DNA from: Hermodice carunculata | Taxonomy: Eukaryota; Annelida; Polychaeta; Eunicida; Amphinomidae | NCBI GenBank assembly: GCA_964020975.1 | Contig: OZ026623.1 | Coordinates: forward strand, 84,123,102 to 84,187,101 | Length of the DNA stretch: 64,000 bases | Direction: 5' to 3' | Shown here: positions 1 to 10,277 of the stretch, piece by piece | How positions within the stretch are numbered: position 1 is the first letter of the stretch | How the letters are laid out: each line of letters begins with the position of its first letter | Program-made: the position numbers and the translations under genes | The notes under the pieces: generated by a model | Seen by the model: only the letters and a program-made list of their open reading frames with translations | Database searches by the model: none | Told to the model about the DNA's origin: nothing

Positions 1-844
1 CTCAAAAGTGTGGGAGTCTCTTCACGGTTTGCTGGTCTTTGAAGCTGTTCCTGTCATTTCTTATTCATGTGAAGCCTTGTAGTTGTTGTCCTTGAGTTTC
101 TAAAAGATTTGAAGCAAAGCATTTGGTACATTATACCTCCAACAGATCTGTGGCAACCAGATTCAATAAAGACTTATCTCCGAATCTATTATTTTTGCCC
201 CCTCCCAACTACTTTTGGCTGCGATGCCTTCTTCAGGGGACCCCCAAGACCTAACTTTATTGCAAACATTGGCTACTAAGAAGAATGAAAAAAGAAGTCA
301 TGAGGTCTTTCTCCTGTAACAGGAAGTGATGTCACTCTATTGTACAATCTTGAATGCATAATATTTTATGAGAAATAAAGGAGTAAATTTTGGTACTTAT
401 AAGCAACGCACCCAAAGTGTGCTGAGGAAAGCTGTTGACCTGGACTGTTATATTCTATGTAACAGCAGTTATGCTGGTACAGTGGCATCTGATGTATGTG
501 TCTACTCCCTCTGCCGAGAAAAAGCGGCCACATGCAGTAGGTGGCCTGTCACCACCGGCAAATTTTACAAAGAAATTGACTTCTATGTCCGAGCCTAGTG
601 ACCACAAAAAGCAATGCCACTGGTCATGACAGTGGTTGCATACAGCAGGTACCACTGTACTTGAATGAAAAGTCTTTTCTGCACTCCACCTCCCAAAAAA
701 CCAAAAGAAAGTAGAAGGGGGGGGGGAGAAAATCCTGTGGTATGAATCAATTGTATAATCATGTCTCCCTGTGTACCCATGGGCTACATACTGTTTTTGC
801 ATCTGTTTCTTCAACTTCTTCTGCTTGTCAACAGGAACGCGATA
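1..844. other. Non-coding stretch, no gene recognised
   Basis: No open frame here has exon-like borders or a recognisable domain. A short piece around 409-445 matches the inner part of the TTAA-flanked miniature element family described below (the part shared with copies at 7.6 and 47.9 kb). A G-run lies at about 716-726. An AATAAA-type hexamer at about 166-171 could be the end of an upstream transcript, but nothing else supports that. Confidence 0.4.
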
Positions 845-1545
845 ACACCAGAAATTTTTGAGCTAGGGCTTTCATAATGCACAGGATTATAGTCTTCTAT
901 AAGGGCTTGGTTAAGTTCAAAGATGGGTGACCTTGATTCTCTTCTGAAGGTCACAAAGCCACATCAGTGAATTTTCCAACACATCAATGCTAATACAGGT
1001 AATAACTTCTAAAGTTTTTAGAGCAAGGGCTTTCATATTGCACAAGGGTTCTAGTCTACTTTAAGGGCTCAATCAAACTTGATCATGGGTAACCTTGACC
1101 CCATTCCGAAGATCACAGAGCCACATTAGTAAACTTGATTTCCGCATGATAATTTGAGAAGTTTTTGAGCTAGGGCACAGGATGACAGTTCCCTGTAAGG
1201 TCTTGGTCAAGTTCGAAGATGGGTGACCTTGACCCCATTCCCAAGGTCACAGAGCCATGTTAGTGAATTCTTCAACACAACAATGCCAGTGAAATAACTA
1301 CACTCAGAAGTTTTGGAGCTAAGGCTTTCATATTACACAGGATTACAGCCCATTATAACCAGGATAAGGGCTCAATCAAGTCCGAAGATAGGTGACCTTG
1401 AACACGTTCCCAAGGTCTCAGAGCCATATCTGTATTTATGGGTCACTGTCACCAGTGTGAGAAATCTGGAACATTTCTAAGGGTGACAACTGGTAAGGAC
1501 ACACAGGGAGACATTGGATTTTCTGTTTGAAAATCAGCCTTTTTG
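845..1545 (+). mobile_element. Helitron-like element fragment with tandem core units (family C)
   Basis: About four imperfect units of roughly 150-170 bp follow one another. Each has a phrase of the type 'GAGCTAGGGCTTTCATA', then a TGACCTTGA...AAGGTCA inverted pair, then 'CAGAGCCA'. The right end (about 1508-1545) has GGGAGACAT followed by a small palindrome of the type GATTTTCTG/AAAATC, matching the right end of the element at 55,676-56,376. The left end is not clear. No protein is encoded; this looks like a non-autonomous rolling-circle element. Confidence 0.5.
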
Positions 1546-1985
1546 TGTGTATGTCTGTGATGTGATATTGGTTTTGTGGCAGGCAGGACAGCTAGTGTTT
1601 TGAAATAATATACAGGTGGTAAAAAATTCATCGTAAATAAGTGAAATATTCAGACATGAAATGGTGTACAGATGGGTCAAAAAAAGTGGCACATTTAAAT
1701 AAAGAAAGACACACTACAGGGCTCACCAATGTGCATGTCCTGTTGGCCGGGACAAGTAACAATTGATGGAGGACAAGTAAAATTTATGAAAATTAACATG
1801 TAAAAGATAGGAACACTTGTCCCCAGACAAGTAGCCCTTGCCCTGTATTATTTTAACAAAACGGCTTTTTATTCTGTGACAGGAAAGAACTTTTTGTTCT
1901 CTGACCTCTAATTGCAGAAACAAAATACATGTGCATGATTGTATATACCTTGCGGTTTCTGTACATGTACATATATAAGTTAAAA
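1546..1985. other. Non-coding stretch, nothing recognised
   Basis: AT-rich sequence with several GGGACAAGTA/GACAAGTA-type phrases (1749-1835) that look like decayed repeat. The minus-strand open frames here are short, low-complexity and lack exon features. Confidence 0.3.
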
Positions 1986-1998
1986 GAGGGCAACAATT

Positions 1999-2130
1999 CA
2001 GTACTTGCCGCCGAAGCTGGCGCTGCAGTCGACGCATGCGCATAGACGCGCAAACTCGCCTTGCGGGGTTCAGGCTTGTGGCACCATTGTGAATGAATAG
2101 AGAGGACACCATTTTTTAATGCCTGCAAAG
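1999..2130 (+). promoter_or_regulatory. CpG-richer promoter candidate with NRF-1-type site
   Basis: In an AT-rich surrounding, 2005-2070 holds a cluster of CpGs, including GCATGCGCAT at 2034-2043. That matches the core of the palindromic nuclear respiratory factor 1 site (consensus YGCGCATGCGCR). It lies about 130 bp before the ATG of the THAP open frame at 2173. NRF-1 sites commonly sit just upstream of TATA-less starts in animals. There is no TATA box at a useful distance. Assigning it to the THAP frame is inference from spacing. Confidence 0.45.
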
Positions 2131-2172
2131 TTGTAAATATGTATATATATTGTTAGTTTTTTATTTAGCGAT

Positions 2173-2394
2173 ATGGGGGGTAAAGATAACTGTGCAGTGT
2201 CTGGGTGTTGCAATAGAAGAGGGAAGGCGGGATGTGAATCTTTGTCGTTTCACGGGATACCGGCTCGGCAGCCTCAACGCGCCCGGTGGGTCCACGCCAT
2301 CTCCAGGAAAGAGAAACCCACCGATAAGTGGGTTGTTTGTCGCAGGGAGGTGGAATTTAATTCCACCTCCCTGTTTGTAGTAAGCATTTTGTAA
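2173..2394 (+). CDS. THAP-type zinc finger protein, N-terminal part (interrupted)
   Basis: The frame opens with MGGKDNCAVSGCCNRR and carries the hallmarks of a THAP (C2CH) DNA-binding domain. There is a first Cys pair spaced C-x4-C (residues 7-12), FHGIP in place of the usual FHRFP at about 27-31, the conserved Trp in RARWVHAISR at about 41, and a third Cys in WVVCRR at about 57. The fourth ligand, normally His three residues after that Cys, is Glu (CRRE). Exactly there a perfect palindrome (2345-2371) begins, and the frame then stops at about 2394. THAP domains occur in chromatin regulators and in P-element, Kolobok and related transposon proteins. I cannot tell a host gene from a transposon-derived one. 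The start was chosen because the domain begins six residues later, as is usual. Confidence 0.6.
   Translation: MGGKDNCAVSGCCNRRGKAGCESLSFHGIPARQPQRARWVHAISRKEKPTDKWVVCRREVEFNSTSLFVVSIL
2345..2371. repeat. 27-bp perfect palindrome inside the THAP frame
   Basis: Thirteen bases (GGGAGGTGGAATT) are followed by one T and then their exact reverse complement. TGTTTGT occurs both just before (2335-2341) and just after (2372-2378) this block, like a small target duplication. THAP-like coding similarity continues after the block, so it looks like a small insertion. Confidence 0.75.
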
Positions 2395-2485
2395 ATAAGA
2401 AACCCTCCAAAGGTAGCAACAATGTAGACTTTGTACCGACGTTATTCATGGGAAAGCAAGAGACTGGGGAAACGCCAAAACCATC
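2382..2485 (+). pseudogene. THAP domain C-terminal part, separated from the N-terminal part
   Basis: After the palindrome a different frame reads HFVNKKPSKG, then NNVDFVPTLFMGKQETGETP before a stop. HF is the expected end of the C2CH motif. xxFVPTLFMG matches the AVPTIF-type box that closes THAP domains, as found in THAP proteins with a GK-x-S-x-D-x-x-x-PDxxPT motif. So the coding similarity is continuous on both sides of the palindrome but changes frame. Either the copy is broken or it is spliced in a way I cannot see; no GT-AG pair at the borders restores it. Confidence 0.5.
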
Positions 2486-2966
2486 ATGCGATATATAAAA
2501 GCGGTCATTATACTGCATTAAATGGCTTGACAATCATTGATATCGACTCTACTTTAGTAAAAAGATTGGCTAAAGAAACTTGTCAAAATTTATATACTCA
2601 AGGCTTAACTGCTCTTAAGCGGTCACCCTGCGTAGCCGTTTCAGCCTCAAGGTGTCATAATCCCATTATCAGGTAATGAGCGCTACCGCTGGCTTGGGCC
2701 CCATGGGGTGTGAAATACACAAACGTGCGCCCTGTGCCTGGACAGTCCTACTGGCATTAGCTGTTACGCTTTCCGTGTCATTTTACTGCTTTCCTATTAT
2801 TCTGATAGAAATTAAATTTTCATATTTGGGCAAAGGACCGTTTTGGTACTGAGTAGATATTAACAATGAAATAATCCACGAGTAAATCTGCCTTAATCAT
2901 GTGCACTTTTTAAGCCAAAGTTATGCTCGTGAGTCTCGCCTTGGCAAGGTGACTGCCGTCTTGCAA

Positions 2967-2979
2967 GTGTCAATAAAGT
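2967..2979 (+). terminator. Possible polyadenylation signal
   Basis: An AATAAA hexamer at about 2971-2976 lies some 480 bp downstream of the end of the THAP similarity. It is in the right orientation for a short plus-strand transcript and before the convergent minus-strand frame. The downstream region is not notably GU-rich, so this is weak. Confidence 0.25.
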
Positions 2980-3084
2980 GACAAAACAAAATTAATACTC
3001 TGGTTATGATCACAAGATACAATGCAACTATTTTGATACATATTGAACAACAGTAACAAGTTCTATCTACAGAGCAAAACCATG

Positions 3085-3525
3085 CTAAGATCGAGTAGAA
3101 AAAAGACGCAACTGACCAGGAGACACAAAACTTTTTTCACTTTGGTTTTTGCCGGCTCTGAATACCGCATCTGCCCTGTCTAACACCATTCGCGTTGGTA
3201 AATTTTCAATGTCTTTTGCTTTCACATTTATCAATTCTCCATTGGTTAGATAATCTGTTACAAATCCAAGGCTGAGTTTTGGTATAACGGCAAGTTTGTC
3301 AGTCCATTGGTCGCCACACCCCTTCCATATGTCTGCAAAGTTGATACATTCATGACCGGCAGATTGATCTGATGTTACTTTTTTTGCGTTAGTTGCACAC
3401 AAAATCCTGTGAATGAGGCTTGCTTTTTTCTCATTCTTCTTTCTCCCAAGATTTTGTAATATTTCATTCAGTTCTGCGTTTGTTTTTTTGGCGAGATTGC
3501 CCTCTGTATACATGTTCTCAGCCAT
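3085..3525 (-). CDS. SAP-like domain protein, first exon or fragment (hypothetical)
   Basis: A minus-strand frame of about 146 codons starts at MAENMYTEGNLAKK (the ATG read from 3525). An in-frame upstream extension to 3705 exists but runs through CpG-rich, promoter-like sequence, so the internal Met is preferred. Residues 14-45 (NAELNEILQNLGRKKNEKK to ASLIHRIL) have the helix-turn-helix pattern of SAP DNA-binding modules, which use L-x-x-I-L-x-x-L-G then K-x-x-L-I. The later part (WTDKLAVIPKLSLGFVTDYL, and about 20 residues further MVLDRADAVFRAG) recalls the N-terminal region of large SWIM/YqaJ-exonuclease proteins that often also carry THAP domains. That link is from memory and uncertain. 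A possible donor (CTG|GTCAGT read on the minus strand) lies near the end. The frame is convergent with the THAP frame. Confidence 0.4.
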   Translation of the reverse strand: MAENMYTEGNLAKKTNAELNEILQNLGRKKNEKKASLIHRILCATNAKKVTSDQSAGHECINFADIWKGCGDQWTDKLAVIPKLSLGFVTDYLTNGELINVKAKDIENLPTRMVLDRADAVFRAGKNQSEKSFVSPGQLRLFSTRS

Positions 3526-3660
3526 AGGAAATACACTGTGAGTGAAGGGGCTCGCGTACCCGACCCCCGCAAAAGCAATTTTGGCCGCGAGAGGTCTCTG
3601 AATATCATTTGGAACCGCAGCGCCGCGTGGTGGCGGCAAGGACTGAATTGGATGGGGAAT
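3526..3660 (-). promoter_or_regulatory. CpG-rich patch upstream of the SAP-like frame
   Basis: This patch has unusually dense CpG for the window (GTACCCGACCCCCGC, GGCCGCGAG, GCAGCGCCGCG). It lies immediately upstream of the minus-strand ATG at 3525. Read as minus strand, it includes CTTGCCGCC, also present at the other CpG patch near 2007. Promoter function is inferred from position and base composition only. Confidence 0.35.
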
Positions 3661-3890
3661 GAGTTCAAAATGGAGAATGTGTTTTTCTGTCCCCCCCCCC
3701 CCCAAAAATGGGGTTTCTTTCTACAATGAAATATCATTATAATGACACCATCTGTTCCCTGAATAATGTCTCAGATATCTGAATATGTCAGATAAATGAG
3801 TTCTATAGCAAAAAAAATTGACTACGATCCCCTCAAAATTGTAAGGTTTCACTGTACATGCCTTCCATTGTAAACATCCTCATGAAGCAT

Positions 3891-3893
3891 ATA

Positions 3894-3929
<36 letters not shown>

Positions 3930-3947
3930 TGTATGTATGTATATATA

Positions 3948-4013
<66 letters not shown>
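3891..4013. repeat. (TATG)n and (TA)n microsatellite
   Basis: About ten ATGT units (3900-3940) run into a long TA tract. The low-complexity reading frames across it are artefacts. Confidence 0.95.
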
Positions 4014-4014
<1 letters not shown>

Positions 4015-4256
4015 ATTTGAGTCTTTTTGTTCAGAACCACTTCCTAGTAGTCATTACCCTATTCCGCAGTCCAAGCACTCGCTCTCCTTTAAAAGCTAAC
4101 ATGTCACTGTCAACCAATATACATATATGGAAGTACTATCATGTATTGTCCACATTGCACACGTTCCTCTAGAATTTTGACATAGGCTGTATTAGCCAGA
4201 TAAATTAAAGGGTCTTCAGCGGATAACTACTCAAAACATGCTTTGGAGCCTATAGC

Positions 4257-4257
4257 C

Positions 4258-4304
<47 letters not shown>
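4257..4304. repeat. (TA)n microsatellite
   Basis: Uninterrupted TA dinucleotides. Confidence 0.95.
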
Positions 4305-4307
<3 letters not shown>

Positions 4308-4309
4308 AC

Positions 4310-4480
4310 TGCTCTGCATGCCACCTGTCATGAGAGACCACATTTATCTTTTCAAGACCAATCTTTTATGATGATAGAGCTTATTTGTCTCATAAATCTG
4401 TATTTTAAGACCACCTGCAATATAAGACCACTCATAACTAGTAGAAAGTGTGGTCTTAAAGGACAGGTTTTACTCTACAC
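4310..4480. mobile_element. Decayed copy of TA-flanked miniature element (family A)
   Basis: Repeated 'GAGAGACCAC', 'AAGACCACC' and 'GTGGTCTTAAAGGACAGG' phrases and a closing TTTTACTCTACA resemble family A (see 29,545). This copy is much degraded and its ends cannot be fixed. Confidence 0.45.
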
Positions 4481-5404
4481 AGAAGCATATGTATCATAAT
4501 AACTGTATCATTGTCTGTTGACTAACACGACACATGGTGTCGGATGATTTGGAACTTTTACTGACTCTTGATTCATTGTGTCTCTTACTTCCGGGTTTAA
4601 AGAAGGTAAATGTAAGTGAGGATGGGGAACGTGGGTTAACATGGGTCATTGTTATGAGGTAGGGCTGGCCATTGAAGTACAACTGCTTTATCATTGGCCA
4701 GTCAAAAAGAAATGTAAGGATTTTGTAACAACAATAACAGTCAAATACTGCAAGTAAAAGAAAAAAAAGTCAAGTGTATGAATTCAGTGACTTTACCATC
4801 CAGAAAATTAGGTGCATCGTGGAATATTCTACTGAATGCATGGCATCTCATTTTTAAACTATGACATAAATGGGTGGGGGTGGGTAAGGGGTTTTCTGCA
4901 CTAGCGTACTGGACATTTTTATTTGCTGTTCTTATGCACTGGAATCCCTTTTAATTTCCGTACTTCCTATCCACAATTATTTGTACATTTTCTTTTTTAT
5001 CGTGCCTTGTTCTAGAGCAAAATTATTATTTGTACCAGTTTCCCGGAGACACCCCTTACCCCCCTCAATATTACATTTTGCAAGCAGCACCAAGGCATTG
5101 TTTGTGCTATATGTAATTAATGATGTGATATGTCCATGCAGGTCATATGTCACAGAGTACACATGTTTGCACACCCTCACAGACAAGTTGAATTATTTGT
5201 GTCCACACCTTGCACAGTTTGGTGCTGTGTGCAACTCACCAGCCAGATCACAATTACGAACTGATCCCACATTGTTTGGCCATAATACTTGACTCACAAT
5301 AGATTCACCCACTTCCCAGGAAGTGTCATTTCCAAATGCCCACTGATGTTCATCATCAGGCCAAACAAAAACAGTGGTTTGTTTCCTGTCACATTTGAAA
5401 AAAT
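4481..5404. other. Non-coding stretch, nothing recognised
   Basis: No domain, exon-like frame or clear repeat was seen. The frames at 4494-4694, 4977-5186 and 4981-5292 are short, overlap on both strands and have no recognisable product. Confidence 0.3.
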
Positions 5405-5409
5405 TTATA

Positions 5410-5486
<77 letters not shown>
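5405..5486. repeat. (TA)n microsatellite
   Basis: About 40 TA units. Confidence 0.95.
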
Positions 5487-5488
<2 letters not shown>

Positions 5489-6339
5489 GGGGTCAGTATT
5501 CAGGAAAATATTCATCACAATGTATTTAATCTTTTATAAAGTTCTATATTTCCAACATGATGATAAAGCAAAAATAATTTGCCTTTTTATGTTAAATGTA
5601 TATTCAAGAACTACATGTAGATGTATTAATCAATTTATTGGAGGTGTACAATGTATATATGTTTATCAGTATTTGGAAAATTTGTTTTATTTCATGAAAT
5701 GAAAAAAAGTCTTGTTTTGCAATACAGTTTAGTCCTACGTGGAGACGGAAGTATTTTGTTCTCTACTCTGTGTTGATTATTTTTTGCCTTTGAACAATGC
5801 AAATGCAGGTGCATGCAATGGCATGATGGTAGGGCAGCCTAGTCTTCTTAGAGTAAGTTAGACTCACCTGTTATCTTGGGTGTGTGTATAGTAGGCTGAT
5901 GGGTGGGATAAAAATACCTTTGTCTCGTACAATTTATTGCTGAAAGGCAAATTATAATGCGATTCCAGCCTGTGAGTAACGAGAGGCAACATTCAGCAGG
6001 GAAGTGCCTTGCCTGTGGAACACACCCAAAACCTGCATACACAATGTATCCCCAGTCCACATAGCTAGTGTCCTCCCTAGATGTTTATAGTTGGGGCATC
6101 CGGGTAAAAAGTACACGGAAGCAAACAAATTATGCTATTTTCCCACAAAACTACCTCCTTTAACAAGTTTTGGAGTTCCAAGTCTGGAGACTACTGCAGA
6201 AATTGGGAGAGTTGTGTCCATATCAAGTGGAAAAAACACGAAGCTTGGAGTTTGTACTGAACAAGTTCAGTTCCGTTCATGTTATGATGAACTATGATTG
6301 GCCTCTCCATCAAGAGTCATTTTCAGTACTCAACTTCCT
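5487..6339. other. Non-coding stretch, nothing recognised
   Basis: Unique-looking AT-rich sequence without coding or RNA signatures. Confidence 0.3.
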
Positions 6340-6371
6340 CTCTTAATTGGCAGCACTGGGAACATAGAGAA

Positions 6372-6607
6372 TTGACTCTTTCTTCCTTGAATTAAGACGG
6401 AGCCAAGGGCTTTCCTTGACATGGGTTGGACCCTTAGTGCCCAACCCATGCCAAGGAAAGCTGTTGACCTGAGGCATGTGATCTTGATAGTATAATCTAC
6501 AATTCTCGGTCAAATTGTTTTCATTACTGTTGAAATTAGATGAAAACACTGTAGCAGACATTTGACCACCTGCCAGTTTTGGCAAGTTTAAGGGACAAGG
6601 GGTTAAA
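6372..6607. mobile_element. TTAA-flanked miniature element (family P), diverged copy
   Basis: It contains the family P core: GGCTTTCCTTGACATGGG, then GCCCAACCCATGCC, then AAGGAAAGCTGTTGACC, forming an imperfect hairpin. The tail CAATTCTCGGTCAAATTG is shared with the copy at 7600-7841. The right end is AAGGGGTTAA. The left end is eroded. Confidence 0.6.
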
Positions 6608-7209
6608 GTGAAATGAGCTGCAATTACAGTGTTTCCCTTTAAGCACAACTGTATGTATATGATGCATAGAGATTGACTTGTGACCCTCCACCCCCCAAAT
6701 TTAAACTCAGAGGGTAAAAAGACCCCCACAATATCCTGGAAAAATAGGATGGAAAATGTTGATTAAAAAGATTTGCAGAAACTCTTCATCCCTGTCACCC
6801 TTTGGGAAAACTGCCCCCCCCCCCCCCGCCCCACCCCTCCCCAAATTATCTCAAACAGCAGGGGAGACCTTGAAAGAAAACTCAAAAGTGAAATCCTGAA
6901 TTACAGACTTGTATTTTCAATATTTCTTAGTGCCATTATAAAAATATATGTAGAAATCGAGCATTTTGTTTTTTTTTTTGGGGGGGGGGGGGAGGATAAC
7001 ATTCATTTACAAAGATGGGTTAATTACATGGTACATAGAGTTACCAACTATCCCTTAACTGGTGAAAACTTGGGTGGTCTCGAAAAATGTGAATGCCCTT
7101 TGCAAGGGTCTCTTGGGAAGAATGATATTGAAATCAGTACTCAGAAAAGTATGTGAAAAGTGAGTCTTTGAAGATGAGTAGTTTTGCTCTCACAGGTTGA
7201 GTGGTCTTT
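6608..7209. other. Non-coding stretch with homopolymer runs
   Basis: C-runs near 6814-6828 and a T-run followed by a G-run (6967-6992). No gene seen. Confidence 0.35.
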
Positions 7210-7603
7210 TCTTTCATTGCCAACGGTGACCCGAGCTCTGAATTGTAATAAGGGTACTAGATTCACATTCCTCGTAAAAGGACCTTTCATTCAAGTACCG
7301 TGAAACCTGTTTTGAGAGACCATCCATAGGGCAAGCCAAAAAGTGGTCACATAAGGCAGGTGGTCTCTCAATAGAGGTTTAATAACATGGGAAAAATAGC
7401 ATAAGGGACATAGTAAACATGGTCTGAAAAGGCAGGTGGTCTTTCAACATAGTGGTCTCTCAAAACAGGCTTCACTGTATCAGAATTCCTGAAGCTACAG
7501 AGAAGATACTAGTCCTGGTCAACAGCTTTCCTCGGCTCATTGCACCCAAAGGGCACCAAGGAAAGCTGTTGACTCAGCCAGAGTGTGGCACTGAAAGAGT
7601 TAA
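7210..7603. mobile_element. Family P miniature element, split by a nested family A element
   Basis: The left part (GTAATAAGGGTACTAG, CCTTTCATTCAAGTA) and the right part (GGTCAACAGCTTTCC ... GGAAAGCTGTTGACTCAG ... GCACTGAAAGAGTTAA) together match the single-piece copies at 30,646 and 47,752. They are separated by the complete family A element at 7298-7477. The right terminus TTAA is shared with the next element. Confidence 0.7.
7298..7477. mobile_element. Family A miniature element (Tc1/mariner-type ends), nested
   Basis: Inverted termini of about 24 bp begin CAGTGAAACCTG-like (here CCGTGAAACCTG) and end CAGGCTTCACTG, flanked by TA on both sides. The inside has two extra inner copies of the GTGGTCTCTCAA theme. 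CAGT ends with a TA target duplication are typical of Tc1/mariner elements. At 180 bp it has no transposase. Confidence 0.8.
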
Positions 7604-7841
7604 CCCTTCCCCCCCCTTACATTAAGACTGAGTCAACAGCTTTCCTCGGCATGAGTTGGGCACTTAGTGCCCAACCCATGCCAAGGAAAGCTGTTGACCT
7701 GGATCATGTTGTTTTGACAGGTCTCACCTTCAATTCTCGGTCAAATTGTTTTTCATTGCTGTTGAAATCAGTTGAAAACACTGAAGCAGACGACATTTGA
7801 CCACCAGCCGGTTTTGGCCGGTTTAAGGGGGAAAGGGTTAA
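7600..7841. mobile_element. Family P miniature element, adjoining copy
   Basis: It begins TTAACCCTT and ends AAAGGGTTAA. Inside is an almost perfect hairpin (GGCATGAGTTGGGCACTTAG then GTGCCCAACCCATGCC). Its first TTAA is also the last TTAA of the preceding copy. Confidence 0.75.
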
Positions 7842-9028
7842 GTCAGGTGGTTGTCCATAGGAGGGTATTTCTCAAGGCAAGGGCTGCATGTATGGAAACC
7901 ATATCACAAGCAACTGGCAAAATGTATGTGGTGTGCCATTGAGATCGCAGGTTTATGTCAATGAAGTTATCAGGTCACTGTCTTACAAGAGGGGGCTAAA
8001 GGGCATTTCCATATTGTTATGTTCCCTGTCACATACTGGAAACCCTCTTACTTTCTGCATGTCTTATAACCGCCATTATTTTGGAACATGCTTGTTTTCT
8101 GTACTCTGTACTATGGGGAAAAGTTATTTCCTGTGCCAAGGTACTGGGAGCTCCCAACCCCCAGCCCCCTTAACAAGTTTCAGAAGGACAAAAAAAAAAA
8201 AAGTCTCCTGTGCAGGCCTACTGTATGTCATATATCCAGATGTCAACCCATATGGTATTCAGAATTGTACTGGGTACATGTAATTTGAACAAGACAGTGC
8301 CTGTTCCAAAAGAAATCCAGTGAAAAGTGACTGCGTGCAGCGTAACTGTCCTACATGTATCACAAAATACTGATATTTATGGCTGCACAGACCATTGAAG
8401 TAGCATTTGATGAGTCCGTCTCACCTATGAGTCCCCTCCAGCCCCATCTCGGCCGCCCACCCCAATTCACCAGTATCATGGGATGAGCTTCCGACACATT
8501 TTGTCGTCGCTGAGAGTTTCAAAAGAAACGTGCCTTGTTTTAGAAAACCATAGGGAAACCATCTGATCCATCTTGTTCCACATGCCAAGAAGGTGTCACT
8601 GACTTACTGGACTAAAACATAGCAAGAGTCATGAAAAAATGTAAATCTTGGGGAGGATTTTTAATGCCACGGACCAAAAGTCAGCATAGTATAGTTGTTG
8701 TTTTCTTGGGTGTAAGGTACAACTGAATGAAGGATATGGCAACTAGAGTCTTAGAATCATCTTGGCATATATACATGTATTAACCCAGATCTGGAACAGT
8801 CTTCGCTGTGTGTAAAACTGGTTTAGTTTGGTGCAGTGTTCTCTCTGGCACAGTGCCAGCCAAAACTTGCGTTTGTTTGGTTTACAGGCCTGATAAAAAA
8901 ATAAGTGCACCTATTTTTTTTCTCTTCTTCTTTCTGACTATGCTCAAAACATGAGACCAGAATTGAAAATATTTCTTTTGGAGTTACCAGGTTACCATAC
9001 GTAACAGCCAGTAAACCACCCTGTTTTT
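7842..9028. other. Non-coding stretch, nothing recognised
   Basis: No coding exon is recognisable. The frame at 7888-8283 overlaps another frame and has no domain. TGATGAGTCCGTC at about 8409 resembles a hammerhead core, but the rest of the ribozyme is absent. Confidence 0.35.
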
Positions 9029-9029
9029 T

Positions 9030-10277
9030 ATCTCTGCTGACCTAAGGTCGCAGAGCTTATGCAACCACACATGTCTGTCTGTCCATACGTCTTTCTGTGC
9101 ATCCGTAAACTTTTGCTTATTAGCACGATACCGTCCACAGTTTTCAAGTTAACCCAGTATAACTTTCAGGACTTACAGGGTGTAGGAAAGTCTAGGTCAG
9201 GTTCAATATTGGTGGCACCACCTACAGTATTATATAATATATGGGTGGAAAGGTGAAAATCTTGTGAATGCTCTGGCATCATTGATTTGTGGTGGATCTT
9301 CATGAAATGTGTCAGGCTTATGGGAGAGGTCCAAATCTCGATCACGGTTGATACTAGTGGTACCACGTATAGTTTTACAGAATTTACGAGTCAAACGTAT
9401 ATAAATTCATTATTTCAGCAAAGAATTCAGCTAGTCTTACCAAATTTATAGGATATATGTATCATGGCTAAAACTAGAATGGTAACTTTATGTATGACCT
9501 TGCCCTACTTATTCAAGGTCACCGGGACTATAAAGTTGATAGAGGTTAGTAGCTAGTGGTGGGCCTTGTTCGTTTCATTGCAGTTATGATGTGAATAAAA
9601 CATGTTTATTACAGAGACAAATCCCTGTTGTGTGTGAAGTATTGGTGACACCACCTGTTGTATTTTATGGAGAATTGCCAAAATAGATGGTAAACACATG
9701 AAATTCATTATTTTCACAATGCCCTATTTTTTTACATTACAAAATTAACAGGGTCGAAGGATATAATGGGTCAAGCCTCATACTTTGCTTTAATATAAAT
9801 GACCTTGACCTATTTTGAAGGTCATGAGGCAACACATATATATGTATGAAAATGAGTTGTAAATGCAACAACTCCTACACTTTTCAATTTAGACACATGT
9901 AACTTTCAGAACTGAAAGCAGATAAAAATAAAAACTAAGTCAAGTCTGATGTTGCTATCTACAATATTATGTAATATAGGGATCAAAATTTGAAAATCCT
10001 CTGAATGTTCTAACATGTTTATTTTTGGTGGATCTTGATGAAATTGGGTTGGATGGTGGGGGAGGTCAAAATCTTATTCAACGATGATACTGGTGGTGAC
10101 ACCCATTGTTGTGTGAAAATTATGAGTCAAAATATATTGAAACTTACATAAAACCATTATTCTAGCAAAAAATGCAGCCAGTCATACCAAATTTATAGAA
10201 TACATAACTAAAAGTAGAATATTACATAATATGGATGACCTTGCGTCAGCAGAGCACCAGGCCCACGGGCCTCTTGT
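9030..10277 (+). mobile_element. Helentron-like element 1
   Basis: The left end is TATCTCTGCTGACC, with an AGGTCGCAGAGCTTAT partner just inside. The right end is GTCAGCAGAGCACCAGG, then the hairpin AGGCCCACGGGCCT, then CTTGTTTT. CTCTGCTGAC and GTCAGCAGAG are subterminal inverted repeats. With a 3' hairpin and an insertion between T residues, this is the pattern of Helentron-associated non-autonomous elements. The inside is tandem-like, with repeated blocks such as GACCTTGACCTATTTT, GATCTTCATGAAAT, and GGTGGTGACACC or GTGGCACCACCTA. No protein is encoded. Confidence 0.7.

Noticed and set aside
8405-8530. Hammerhead ribozyme core (TGATGAGTCCGTC) with a GAAAC further on
   Set aside because: The matching stem II closing strand and the GAAA at the correct distance are absent, and no stem III/cleavage site can be drawn.
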